A stretch of DNA of 64,000 nucleotides, taken from the NCBI RefSeq assembly GCF_002873335.1, contig NZ_MCUW01000009.1:1-64000 (forward strand), written 5' to 3'. Positions 27,400-35,372 of the stretch are shown one piece after another. A model generated the notes under the pieces. It worked only from the letters and a program-made list of their open reading frames with translations. It did no database searches and was not told the origin of the DNA. Within the stretch, counting starts at the first letter, position 1, and each line of letters begins with the position of its first letter. Source of the stretch: Vibrio sp. 10N.286.49.B1. GTDB lineage: Bacteria > Pseudomonadota > Gammaproteobacteria > Enterobacterales > Vibrionaceae. The position numbers were made by a program, and so were the translations under genes.

Positions 27400-27452
27400 T
27401 TGCGACATCCTCACGATAGAGCAAAATTTCTGGCCCCCACAAGGGGCAGGTT

Positions 27453-27480
27453 ACAGGCTTAAATCCCGTCAGGAACGCTA
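27453..27480 (+). repeat. Decayed tRNA 3'-end-like element
   Basis: Resembles the T-arm and acceptor end of the tRNA-like element at 30055-30082, with 21 of 28 positions equal and every difference a transition. AATCCCGTC and GGAAC are preserved. It has a mismatched T-stem and no 5' half, so it is not a functional tRNA. A terminator follows immediately, as after the real tRNA at 19714. Confidence 0.5.
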
Positions 27481-27486
27481 ATGTTT

Positions 27487-27520
27487 AAAGGGCTAGCAAG
27501 TTAGTCTCTGCTAGCTTTTT
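27487..27520 (+). terminator. Terminator of the mannose-PTS operon
   Basis: Stem GCTAGCA / TGCTAGC with a 10-base loop, followed by TTTTTGTTGTTTTT. It is a strong intrinsic terminator about 90 bases after the last isomerase gene. Confidence 0.8.
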
Positions 27521-28034
27521 GTTGTTTTTAACGTTCTATGTCACAAATATGTAGCAGTTAGAAATGTGACACTTAAACAAAGAAACGAGAGCACATCTAG
27601 TCTCAACTTATAATATCTTCTCTATTGAGAATTACGTTTACAAGAGTAATTGCTCTCAACGCTTTTCGGCACGTAGCACGACCCTAGAATGCACCAGTAT
27701 TCGGCTGACAACGCGCTGATGAAGGTCCCCTTTTTCAAGGGGATGACGGTTTTTAATTTGTAGGAGCAGTCATATACCAGGGGCTATTCTGAGTTGACAA
27801 AAACTGAACCCATAATGGTTCTAAACTAGCAGATCATTGATAATTATAAGTACGGAAGTCCAACCAGCTTCATTTAGTGCCCTATATTAATGGTGCAGTT
27901 CAAAAAACACACGCAGATAACAACCTACTGTTGATGGATTCTGCTCGTTCGCGTCAACCTCCATTGCACCTAGCTGTAGCATAACGCCTTGCCGAAGAAT
28001 TTTGTCTGTTTACTTTTCGACACCGATTTATTCC

Positions 28035-29708
28035 CTAGCTACTGATCACCCTATTTTTCCCCTGTTCTTTTGCTTGATAAAGGTTGCAATCGGCTCGTTT
28101 TAACAAATGAGTTATATTTTCGCTCGATTGTATCTGACTGACACCTGCGCTGACGGTCACATGACCGGCATCTTCATACAACACCTCTTCAACCTGTTGC
28201 CGCAGTTTATTAGCTAAGTAATGTGCTTGGTTCAATTTGGTTCGAGGGCATAATATGAGGAACTCTTCGCCGCCCCAGCGACCGACAATATCTAAGCCTC
28301 GCACACAAGCCTTTAGTCGGTCAGCGGTCGAACGAAGCACGATGTCGCCAGTATTATGACCGTAGGTATCATTAACCAATTTGAAAGCATCGATGTCGAG
28401 CATAATGAGTGAAAATGGGTCCCCATATCGCTGGTAACGGTCGTGCTCTCGTTGAAGCTCAAGCTCCATTTTATGGCGATTAGACAAAGCAGTGAGTTGG
28501 TCTGTATATGATAGCCTTTTTAATTCGTCATTTTTTTGTGCAAGTAGCATGTAGGCTTGATTAGTTTGGTCATTCAGGCGTTTAAGTTCTACTGATTGAG
28601 TATAAAACTCTTGCGTTGTAAATTGCTCAACTTCTTGAGCAATACTCCCAATCTCATTATTTGGGTAACGATAAGAACTTCTGGACTCAGGACTCCCTTC
28701 TATTATGTAGGTTAGCCGCTTTTGTAGTTCTATTAGAGGCAGAGAATAGCGTTTACTTAGTGCATTGCTTTGCAATAACCCGAGAATAATGGCAAACAAT
28801 GCGACGATCACACTATGTGTAACGACGTTACTAATAATCGGTTTTACTATTTCTAACCTATTGACTACCGTGATTAATTGCCAGCCTGTTTTATTCAGTG
28901 TACTTGTATAACCAACATTTGTTGCCTCACCAAATTTGTAGTCAAAGTAACCTTGATCGGGATTGTTATTTTTTCCCACGAGATCTGTGATATTCTTTGT
29001 TAACATATCAGAATCTGGATGAATGATGATTTCCCCATCACCTTTTATTACGAAACTATAAGCCGATTGATATGAGGTAGTTTGCTGTTTCAGTATGTTG
29101 ACTATTTTGGCCACTGAACTATCAACTGACAACACACCAATAACCTTATCGTGCTCATCTTTGAATGCAACACTGGTTGCTATTAACCATTCGTTATCGC
29201 TTGCTTCTTGGTAAGGTAGACCTGTTGAAATATGTGGATAAGACACAACGGCTGCCGTATACCAAGGGCGCTTAGTTGGATCATAGTTTTCGGGGATTTC
29301 ATAATCATTAATGATCATAGTGCCATTCTCATAGCCAGAATAAATGTAACTTATACGTTCATTGGCGTTTGAAACATCGGCGTAAAACTTAAGTAAGTCT
29401 ACTTTTTTTTCGGAATCGAGGTCGCCTGCAGAAGCAGCAGCTTCGGTTTGTCCTGCTACTAGTACAAAATTACTTATTTCTCGAAAGTGCCCATCTAGAA
29501 GATAATTCAACGCTAGATTTCGTTGCTTTATAACCTCATATGCTTTGTTGACACGGATCTCATATAACGCGCTTGAGACAAAGGAGCCGATCACACCGAT
29601 GAGCAAGAATGTCAGTAGCATACTGCTTTTGAATAGATCTTTACGTATAGTCGATTTGGCGGTCAATTTAAAAAATCCTAAAGCTCTTGTTTGATTGCAC
29701 GTTTGCAA
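28035..29708 (-). CDS. Cache-domain diguanylate cyclase (GGDEF)
   Basis: Membrane-bound sensor predicted to make cyclic di-GMP. The 557-residue frame has a transmembrane segment (about 30-50), a periplasmic dCache sensor domain (about 60-290, with YPHISTGLPYQ and GEIIIHPDSD) and a second transmembrane segment (about 298-315). A linker and a GGDEF domain follow. The active site is GGEEF (479-483), and an inhibitory I-site RGLD (470-473) lies five residues before it. No EAL domain is present. The start is uncertain: the frame opens with a TTG lacking a ribosome site, and a TTG at 29666 behind AGGA is the better start. It stands alone between the two tRNA-like elements. Confidence 0.9.
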   Translation of the reverse strand: MQTCNQTRALGFFKLTAKSTIRKDLFKSSMLLTFLLIGVIGSFVSSALYEIRVNKAYEVIKQRNLALNYLLDGHFREISNFVLVAGQTEAAASAGDLDSEKKVDLLKFYADVSNANERISYIYSGYENGTMIINDYEIPENYDPTKRPWYTAAVVSYPHISTGLPYQEASDNEWLIATSVAFKDEHDKVIGVLSVDSSVAKIVNILKQQTTSYQSAYSFVIKGDGEIIIHPDSDMLTKNITDLVGKNNNPDQGYFDYKFGEATNVGYTSTLNKTGWQLITVVNRLEIVKPIISNVVTHSVIVALFAIILGLLQSNALSKRYSLPLIELQKRLTYIIEGSPESRSSYRYPNNEIGSIAQEVEQFTTQEFYTQSVELKRLNDQTNQAYMLLAQKNDELKRLSYTDQLTALSNRHKMELELQREHDRYQRYGDPFSLIMLDIDAFKLVNDTYGHNTGDIVLRSTADRLKACVRGLDIVGRWGGEEFLILCPRTKLNQAHYLANKLRQQVEEVLYEDAGHVTVSAGVSQIQSSENITHLLKRADCNLYQAKEQGKNRVISS

Positions 29709-30054
29709 TTGTATCTTTTTTGAATATCCGTTTATTCAGTAAAAATACTGTTAACAACTTCATGATTTGATTTATGTAGTGTTGGAAAGATAGAAGTTCT
29801 AACGTAGAGGAAGCATTAAAATTGATGAAGTATATGTATCGACCGAAAAAACACTTCAGCACACGCTCCCTCTACATCGAGTTGCGTTCGTACGTGAAGG
29901 TTTAATGATTAAAAACGACTATTGATAACGACCGGACGTAACAACCTCAATATTAAAACAAAACAATAACACTCATAGCAACTGACCACTCAATCACAGT
30001 ATATCGGACCTCCATTCCGTTCACCGTTATAGTTCAGTTCGTTTTACACGCTCG

Positions 30055-30082
30055 ACAGATTCGAATCCCGTCGGGAACACCA
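30055..30082 (+). repeat. tRNA 3'-end-like remnant (possible attachment site)
   Basis: Matches the 3' end of the tRNA-Arg at 19762-19789 in 24 of 28 positions, including TTCGAATCC, the CCA end and the following bases ATATT. Upstream, AGTTCAG recalls a tRNA D-arm, but no acceptor stem or anticodon arm can be drawn. It is therefore a tRNA remnant or an integration by-product. No integrase gene is present in 19.8-30.1 kb. Confidence 0.6.
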
Positions 30083-30087
30083 TATTA

Positions 30088-30123
30088 AAAATGCCGCAGC
30101 TAATTTATTAGCTGCGGCATTTT
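30088..30123. terminator. Bidirectional hairpin terminator
   Basis: A perfect 13-bp stem (ATGCCGCAGCTAA / TTAGCTGCGGCAT) with a 4-base loop, flanked by A and T runs so that it can work on both strands. It lies about 170 bases past the stop of the second PTS operon and directly after the tRNA-like remnant. Confidence 0.8.
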
Positions 30124-30217
30124 AGTTCTAGTTCACAAATGACTAAAAGCCACAGTCTGTTCAACAACTTTTTGCCAGCCTCATCATTTTATAATGATTA
30201 ATGATAGGGCACCTCTT

Positions 30218-30271
30218 CACAATTAACCAAGCACAATTAACCAAGCACCATTAACCAAACACCATTAACGG
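30218..30271. repeat. 14-base tandem repeat, about 3.9 copies
   Basis: Consensus CAC[A/C]ATTAACCAA[G/A]. Copies one and two are identical, and copies three and four share a C at the fourth position. It lies 24 bases past the stop codon of the EIIA gene, within the likely 3' untranslated region of that operon. Each copy contains ATTAAC, also found in the LacI-type operator at 21059-21078. Confidence 0.8.
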
Positions 30272-30294
30272 CTTGATCTTAGCCTTAACTTTCT

Positions 30295-30915
30295 CTAAAG
30301 CAACAGGAACAAAAATACCGAGATTAGTAATCCGCCCCCTAAAAACACGGGATACGCGATACGGCTAATATCCTTAGCCATTTCAGGTGCTTCTTTCGAT
30401 TGTGAATCCGAAACTGACGATGCTTCACTTTCAATAACATCATCGCTTTGAGTACGGCCATCTTCCGCACCAAACAATTTTATGATGTGCTCGGTCGAGT
30501 TCGCTGCTAACAATTCGTCTCGGAAATCATCATCAACTAGTGACGACGTTAATGTAGTTAACACTTCGATGTGCGTTGATCCGGCCTCGGCTAGCGGAAT
30601 CGCAATCAAAAAAATCATCTTGACGGGTTCATCACCGTCAATGCCTTGCCACATTAACTCGTCTCGAACAAAAGCACAGGCGAAAGCGGGCTCAATTACG
30701 GCAGGAGACTTACCATGAGGTACCGCTAGGTATTCACCAAGTGCCGTCGGTCCCTCTTCTTCACGTAGCAGTACCGCGTCTAAAAACTGCTCTTTGTTAC
30801 TTAATTTACCGGCTTGATCTATTTTGTCAGTGAGTGCATTAATGGCTGCGAATCGATCTTCAAATACAGCATCGAGCAGGATTAAACTTTCTGAAGTCAG
30901 GTCTGATAATTTCAT
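30295..30915 (-). CDS. PTS EIIA component, fructose/mannitol family, apparently tail-anchored
   Basis: Phosphocarrier of 206 residues, probably serving the EIIBC at 35373-36776. The EIIA domain covers about 1-148, with phosphorylated His67 in LAVPHGKS. A polar linker rich in Ser, Glu and Asp follows (about 149-182). The last 24 residues form a hydrophobic segment (YPVFLGGGLLISVFLFLLL) running to the stop. EIIA proteins are normally soluble, or fused inside a larger EII, so a C-terminal membrane anchor on a separate EIIA is unusual. It is the last gene of the operon, 10 bases after the phosphorylase gene. Confidence 0.88.
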   Translation of the reverse strand: MKLSDLTSESLILLDAVFEDRFAAINALTDKIDQAGKLSNKEQFLDAVLLREEEGPTALGEYLAVPHGKSPAVIEPAFACAFVRDELMWQGIDGDEPVKMIFLIAIPLAEAGSTHIEVLTTLTSSLVDDDFRDELLAANSTEHIIKLFGAEDGRTQSDDVIESEASSVSDSQSKEAPEMAKDISRIAYPVFLGGGLLISVFLFLLL

Positions 30916-30925
30916 TGCTAATTCC

Positions 30926-32620
30926 TTATTGCTGCTTTAACCAAACGAATTGGTATGGATTCAAAGTAACTGTGTTTCGTAACGACATATTAGTAATTAA
31001 GTCATACTCACCATCTTTCAATTGTACGCCTTGGGGTTGGTCACTTAAATTGACGATACAACGAATGGAATCTGAGCCTTCTCCACGTTGAAGCGCAAAA
31101 ATATGACTCCCAAGCTCTAGTATTTTCTGAGACGATAAAGGAGAAAATGCTCGATGCTGCTGGCGTATAGTAAAGAGTTCAACTAATCGACGATATACTT
31201 GCTCTCTCAGCGAACCAGGCTCCATTAGCTGTACCTCTAGTTCATTTAAATCAAACTTCATTCGATTGATTCGGCGATTAATGCCTGATTCGTTCATACC
31301 TTCAACGTCATTCTCACTACCCAAGAAGCTGTGATAATAAATAGCAGGAACACCAATGAACGATAATAATATTGATTGAGCGGCTATAAACTTATCAACC
31401 TTGCTTTCAATTGAATCGTCTGGCTCAGTAATGGCACTCAGATAGTTAATATTCAATTCATATGGAGACTGAGTACCGTCGCCATTATTCTTGTAATTTA
31501 CACGCCCACCCTTTCGCTCAACTTGCTCACACATGAGTTGACGATCTTCGTTCGTCAAAATGCCTTCTGTTGGGCGTACCCCTATGCCATCATGGCTTGC
31601 GAGGAAGTTAAAGTACGTTGTCTTGCGTCCTTCTTTTAACGATGTCATGGCTTCTTCAGTTAGCCCTTTGGCCCACTCAGTCAATACCTTGCTATTGTTG
31701 CTCATAAAAGCATGCAGAGTTAAAGGGGGCAATGGGAACTGGTAGACCATATGCGCTTCGTTTCCTTGACCAAAATACGAAACATTCTCCTTGTGAGGTA
31801 CATTCGTTTCCGTGATCAGTAATGCCCCCGGGATCGCTTCATCAAATATTATTCTCCACAATTGGATGATTTGGTGAACTTCAGGCAGATGTATACACGT
31901 ACTATTAAGCACCTTCCAAATAAAGCCAATCGCATCCAAACGGATAGAACGCCCACCGTTTGCAGCGTACATCAGCAAAATATCGATACTTTCCAATAGC
32001 ACGTTAGGGTTGTGGAAATTAATATCGATTTGGTCTTCCGAGAAGGTCGTCCAAATATGGGCCGTCTCACCCGAAGCCTTTTTAAACGGCGTAAGGAGCG
32101 GCAAAGCACGGGGACGCGTCACACTTGAATAATCTAGGTTTGGGTCCGACTCAACAAAATAATCTTGGTATTTTTCGTCGCCTGCTAAATACCCTTTAAA
32201 CCAATCGCTACTTTTGGATATATGATTGATTACACAGTCATACATCAAATCAAAGTTTTCAGACAAGGCATTCAAATGCTGCCAGTCGCCTAGGTTTTCA
32301 TCAATTTTCCGGTAATCAACGACACTAAAGCCATCATCAGACGTGTAGGGGAACATCGGTAAAATATGAATATTGCTGATTGAGCCTTTTACATATTTAT
32401 CCGCAAACGACTTCATACTGGTCAATGTACTTTCACCGGGTCTGCAGAAACTGTCACCATACGTGATGAGGTAAGAGGCAGTCTCATCAACCCACGTTGT
32501 GTATTGCGGTGCATGTAGCTTCCACTTCTCAATTAAGACTAAGATATCTTGCGTAATCGAATTAGCCTTATCTTCACCATAAATTTCAGTCACTTTATTG
32601 AAGATTTCTTTTTCAATCAT
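30926..32620 (-). CDS. GH13_18 glycoside phosphorylase, probable glucosylglycerate or sugar-phosphate phosphorylase
   Basis: Sucrose-phosphorylase-family enzyme of 564 residues. Catalytic residues are visible: nucleophile D229 in IRLDAIGF, acid/base E271 in LLITETNVPHKEN and D344 in ASHDGIGVRP. The length and the ETNVPHKEN segment recall YcjM-type glucosylglycerate phosphorylases, which split alpha-glucosylglycerate with phosphate. Sucrose-6F-phosphate phosphorylases are close relatives. It overlaps the GH38 gene by eight bases and lies in a PTS operon, so the substrate may arrive phosphorylated. Family assignment is firm; the substrate is inferred. Confidence 0.87.
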   Translation of the reverse strand: MIEKEIFNKVTEIYGEDKANSITQDILVLIEKWKLHAPQYTTWVDETASYLITYGDSFCRPGESTLTSMKSFADKYVKGSISNIHILPMFPYTSDDGFSVVDYRKIDENLGDWQHLNALSENFDLMYDCVINHISKSSDWFKGYLAGDEKYQDYFVESDPNLDYSSVTRPRALPLLTPFKKASGETAHIWTTFSEDQIDINFHNPNVLLESIDILLMYAANGGRSIRLDAIGFIWKVLNSTCIHLPEVHQIIQLWRIIFDEAIPGALLITETNVPHKENVSYFGQGNEAHMVYQFPLPPLTLHAFMSNNSKVLTEWAKGLTEEAMTSLKEGRKTTYFNFLASHDGIGVRPTEGILTNEDRQLMCEQVERKGGRVNYKNNGDGTQSPYELNINYLSAITEPDDSIESKVDKFIAAQSILLSFIGVPAIYYHSFLGSENDVEGMNESGINRRINRMKFDLNELEVQLMEPGSLREQVYRRLVELFTIRQQHRAFSPLSSQKILELGSHIFALQRGEGSDSIRCIVNLSDQPQGVQLKDGEYDLITNMSLRNTVTLNPYQFVWLKQQ

Positions 32621-35288
32621 GTCTTTGTCCTAATTGAGCAGCAGCAAACGTTACGCGTAAATCAATACTGTTGTTTGGTTTAACCGTCGGCCTTGGAGTA
32701 TGACCAAAACTTGCAGAATCTGTGTATGTCTTTGGCTGTTCTCTATAATCAACTAGCTCAACTTGTTTAAACTGCGTAAACGCATTGAAATCAAGTTCTA
32801 TCTCTGAGGGCGTTGGGTTAAACAACCGGACGATCACCGCATCTTTGTGGTAAAAAGAGTGCCCAATACTTGATAACACCAATGGCTGCTTGAGCGTAAG
32901 TAAGCTAAATGATGCTAAGCGTTCACGTGAATCGAACCGGACTTGGAAACGCTCTAATCGGTTTTCAAAGCTATTCAGTGTTTGCTTTTGGTAGCTAAAT
33001 GGAGCATCAAGGTATTCACACTCTAAACGACGAATCGTGCTGTGTTTCGCGTCTTTCGCTAACGCTAGAGCAAAGCTAAATTGCATCGATTTTTGCAGCT
33101 GTGCATCTGGAGTGTTTACCACGGTGTTGTTAATGCCAGAAGCTCGCCCCGGTCGCCACGCTAAATCATCTTTACCCAGTACACCTGTAGATTTGAATAG
33201 AGTGAGCGCAACCTTGTCTGAGTGCTCGCCTTTGATGATTTGGAACTCTTTGAGACCACTGCCGTTAATCACTAACGCTTTGTTTTGCTCGGCCAACGCC
33301 ACAGAACCTTCCGTTGTTTCGATGTCAACGGGACATTCTCGGAACGTTTTCTCCCAGCCTTCAATTGATGGTTCGATTGGGCGCTCCATCAGTGCAAATG
33401 GTTGTGTGCTAATCGACGTATTGGATTGAATATCTGTATTAACCAACACTCGCACGCGGTGATCCTTCGCTTGATTCATCGTTTTGATGCACACTATAAG
33501 CTGCTCACTGCCTTTGCTAAGCGTTAAGCCCACCTCAAACACAGCCTGATGATCATTCTGATTCGCAACGCGGGCATCAAGGTCAACTGGAATATCAAGT
33601 GTCGCACGGACCATCATCACTTGCTCAGTCTCTCCGACTTGTGCCTCGATGAGCTCAATCGATTGGTTATACAAGGGGGTATCGCCTTGTAATGGAGAGA
33701 AGTCATAAGAATCACCGTCATCCGCCTGCTCTTCAAATGTGAGAAGTTGAGGAATAATTCGATTCGTCTTTTTGTCGACCAATTGAAGCTGGCGCCCTTC
33801 ACAAGTCAGTTTAAGAAAAGCGTTTTCAATGGACTTTTGTTCACGGACTTGAACTTGACGATTACTTGTATCGCTTGGCTGCACTTCAAATACCTGATAG
33901 CCCATCGCAGGTAAGCTAACAACGGAAATATTCAATTCAAAACGATAATATGGCGGAACGGAGACTTCTTTCTCGCCGTCTTTCGTTACTTCAATCACCT
34001 TGCCGCCATCTAAAGCTTCACACTTAAGTACTTCGACAGCATAGTATTCGTGACCATCGGTGATGGCGATGTTTTCATGTGAACTGAATACGACAGCCCT
34101 AACCAGACCAGAGTATGGTTGCAGTCGCCCATTGAAAAGCATCAACTCACCGTCATTACAACTGCTCGCTATTTCTTTGATCACAAGGTTGTATAAACCG
34201 TGACAAATTTCTTGAGCCTGCTTTAAGCGATGCATAATGTCAGTATTGGTCGCATCGCTATTACAACCGCCGATGCTATCATGGGCATGGCATTCAAGAA
34301 TTTTTTTCCACGCGATATCAATCAGTTCAGTATGTACCGTAATGCCTTGCGCTTTAGCAATGGCAATTACCACTTCAAGCTTTTTAATTAAGAACTGTTC
34401 TATATCGAAATTAAGCTTTTTGATGTCATATCGAACTGAACCGATAGTTTTATGAATTCGTGCATAGCGTGGGGCTTTGAATTCGCCTTTATAAGTTTCA
34501 AAGCTCTCGCTATTATCACGTAGTACATCGATAAATGCTTCCATAGAAGAAATCGCATACACATCTTGATTTGGTGAGCGCTGCGTCGCAGTCTGCAGTG
34601 TTTTGGGAAGCTCAGGGTCAATATTTACCTGGTCACCACCCGAGGGAATAAGTACTTCGTTCAAGCCAGAAAGCGACTTAATTTTCTCAACCATAGGGAA
34701 GATTTTTTTATCTAAGTGCTCTGGAGTCGCGATCATATTTTTCGCAGCGCCATAACCATGCACAAGATTGTAGGCGTAAATTTCATCCCCACCAGCCGAA
34801 CGCCAATTGAAGTTCGAGCGCTTTACTTGTTGATCGTAATCAATCCCACGCCAAAAAATAATATTATCGATACCCATCCCTTTAAACAGAGTGGGCATTT
34901 GCGCGTTGTGACCAAACGTATCCGGTAAATACCCCACCTTCATGCTGTAACCCAAGCTTTCAGCAATGTGCATACCATATTTGAGGTTACGAATAATTGA
35001 TTCACCCGCAACGTTGTAGGTATCGGTTTGAGTGTACCAAGGACCAATAAAAAGCTTTTTGTCAGACACTAGCTTCGCCAGACGATCACGCATGTGTGGA
35101 AGAACGCTGAGATAATCCTCAACAATAGATGATTGACCATCGAGGTGGTAGCAACTGTATTCTGGTTGATTTTCTAACGTTTCAATAACTTTCGTAAAGT
35201 TATACGTTGCTAAGACGTCACTGTCTTGTTGGGTAAAATACCACTCACGATCCCAGTGTGTATGTGGAACTACATGAATTTTAGCCAT
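32613..35288 (-). CDS. mngB: GH38 alpha-mannosidase, MngB-like (6-phospho-mannosylglycerate hydrolase)
   Basis: Cytoplasmic glycosidase of 891 residues. The N-terminal GH38 domain has the zinc motif PHTHWDREW (H11, D13) and nucleophile D123 in GYLPDTFGHNAQ. A central helical domain includes AHDSIGGC, and beta-rich C-terminal domains follow. E. coli MngB (about 877 residues, also with GPWYTQTDT) hydrolyses 2-O-(6-phospho-alpha-mannosyl)-glycerate imported by the PTS protein MngA. This gene likewise lies next to a fructose-type EIIBC. Other phospho-mannosides cannot be excluded. Confidence 0.88.
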   Translation of the reverse strand: MAKIHVVPHTHWDREWYFTQQDSDVLATYNFTKVIETLENQPEYSCYHLDGQSSIVEDYLSVLPHMRDRLAKLVSDKKLFIGPWYTQTDTYNVAGESIIRNLKYGMHIAESLGYSMKVGYLPDTFGHNAQMPTLFKGMGIDNIIFWRGIDYDQQVKRSNFNWRSAGGDEIYAYNLVHGYGAAKNMIATPEHLDKKIFPMVEKIKSLSGLNEVLIPSGGDQVNIDPELPKTLQTATQRSPNQDVYAISSMEAFIDVLRDNSESFETYKGEFKAPRYARIHKTIGSVRYDIKKLNFDIEQFLIKKLEVVIAIAKAQGITVHTELIDIAWKKILECHAHDSIGGCNSDATNTDIMHRLKQAQEICHGLYNLVIKEIASSCNDGELMLFNGRLQPYSGLVRAVVFSSHENIAITDGHEYYAVEVLKCEALDGGKVIEVTKDGEKEVSVPPYYRFELNISVVSLPAMGYQVFEVQPSDTSNRQVQVREQKSIENAFLKLTCEGRQLQLVDKKTNRIIPQLLTFEEQADDGDSYDFSPLQGDTPLYNQSIELIEAQVGETEQVMMVRATLDIPVDLDARVANQNDHQAVFEVGLTLSKGSEQLIVCIKTMNQAKDHRVRVLVNTDIQSNTSISTQPFALMERPIEPSIEGWEKTFRECPVDIETTEGSVALAEQNKALVINGSGLKEFQIIKGEHSDKVALTLFKSTGVLGKDDLAWRPGRASGINNTVVNTPDAQLQKSMQFSFALALAKDAKHSTIRRLECEYLDAPFSYQKQTLNSFENRLERFQVRFDSRERLASFSLLTLKQPLVLSSIGHSFYHKDAVIVRLFNPTPSEIELDFNAFTQFKQVELVDYREQPKTYTDSASFGHTPRPTVKPNNSIDLRVTFAAAQLGQRHD

Positions 35289-35316
35289 TGATTTATCTCT
35301 ATTTTTCTTAATTTAG

Positions 35317-35348
35317 AATGAAAGAGGCGCGTTAATGCCTCTTTCATT
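35317..35348 (-). promoter_or_regulatory. Intercistronic hairpin between EIIBC and mngB
   Basis: A perfect 12-bp inverted repeat (AATGAAAGAGGC / GCCTCTTTCATT) with an 8-base loop, in the 84-base gap between two genes of one operon. It may stabilise the EIIBC message or cause partial termination before the hydrolases. Confidence 0.6.
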
Positions 35349-35372
35349 AATTTTTTAATAAAAGGGGCCCGC

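Larger units (their letters stand above)
27400..28034. other. Non-coding region after the mannose-PTS operon
   Basis: This 635-base stretch has no credible gene. It holds a decayed tRNA-3'-end-like element (27453-27480), a strong terminator (27487-27520) and short inverted repeats. It looks like a worn junction. Confidence 0.6.
29709..30294. other. Non-coding region with tRNA-like remnant and 14-base tandem repeats
   Basis: A 586-base gap between the GGDEF gene and the second PTS operon. It contains the tRNA-like remnant (30055-30082), a perfect hairpin terminator (30088-30123) and nearly four copies of a 14-base repeat (30218-30271). No gene is visible. Confidence 0.7.

Noticed and set aside
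27600..28030. Transposase or integron (attC) remnants
   Set aside because: Short inverted repeats and a TAACGCC string are present, but no protein match in any frame and no paired core sites can be drawn.
19790..30294. Integrase or phage genes expected for a tRNA-borne island
   Set aside because: Every coding frame in this stretch belongs to sugar metabolism, regulation or the GGDEF protein; no recombinase is present.
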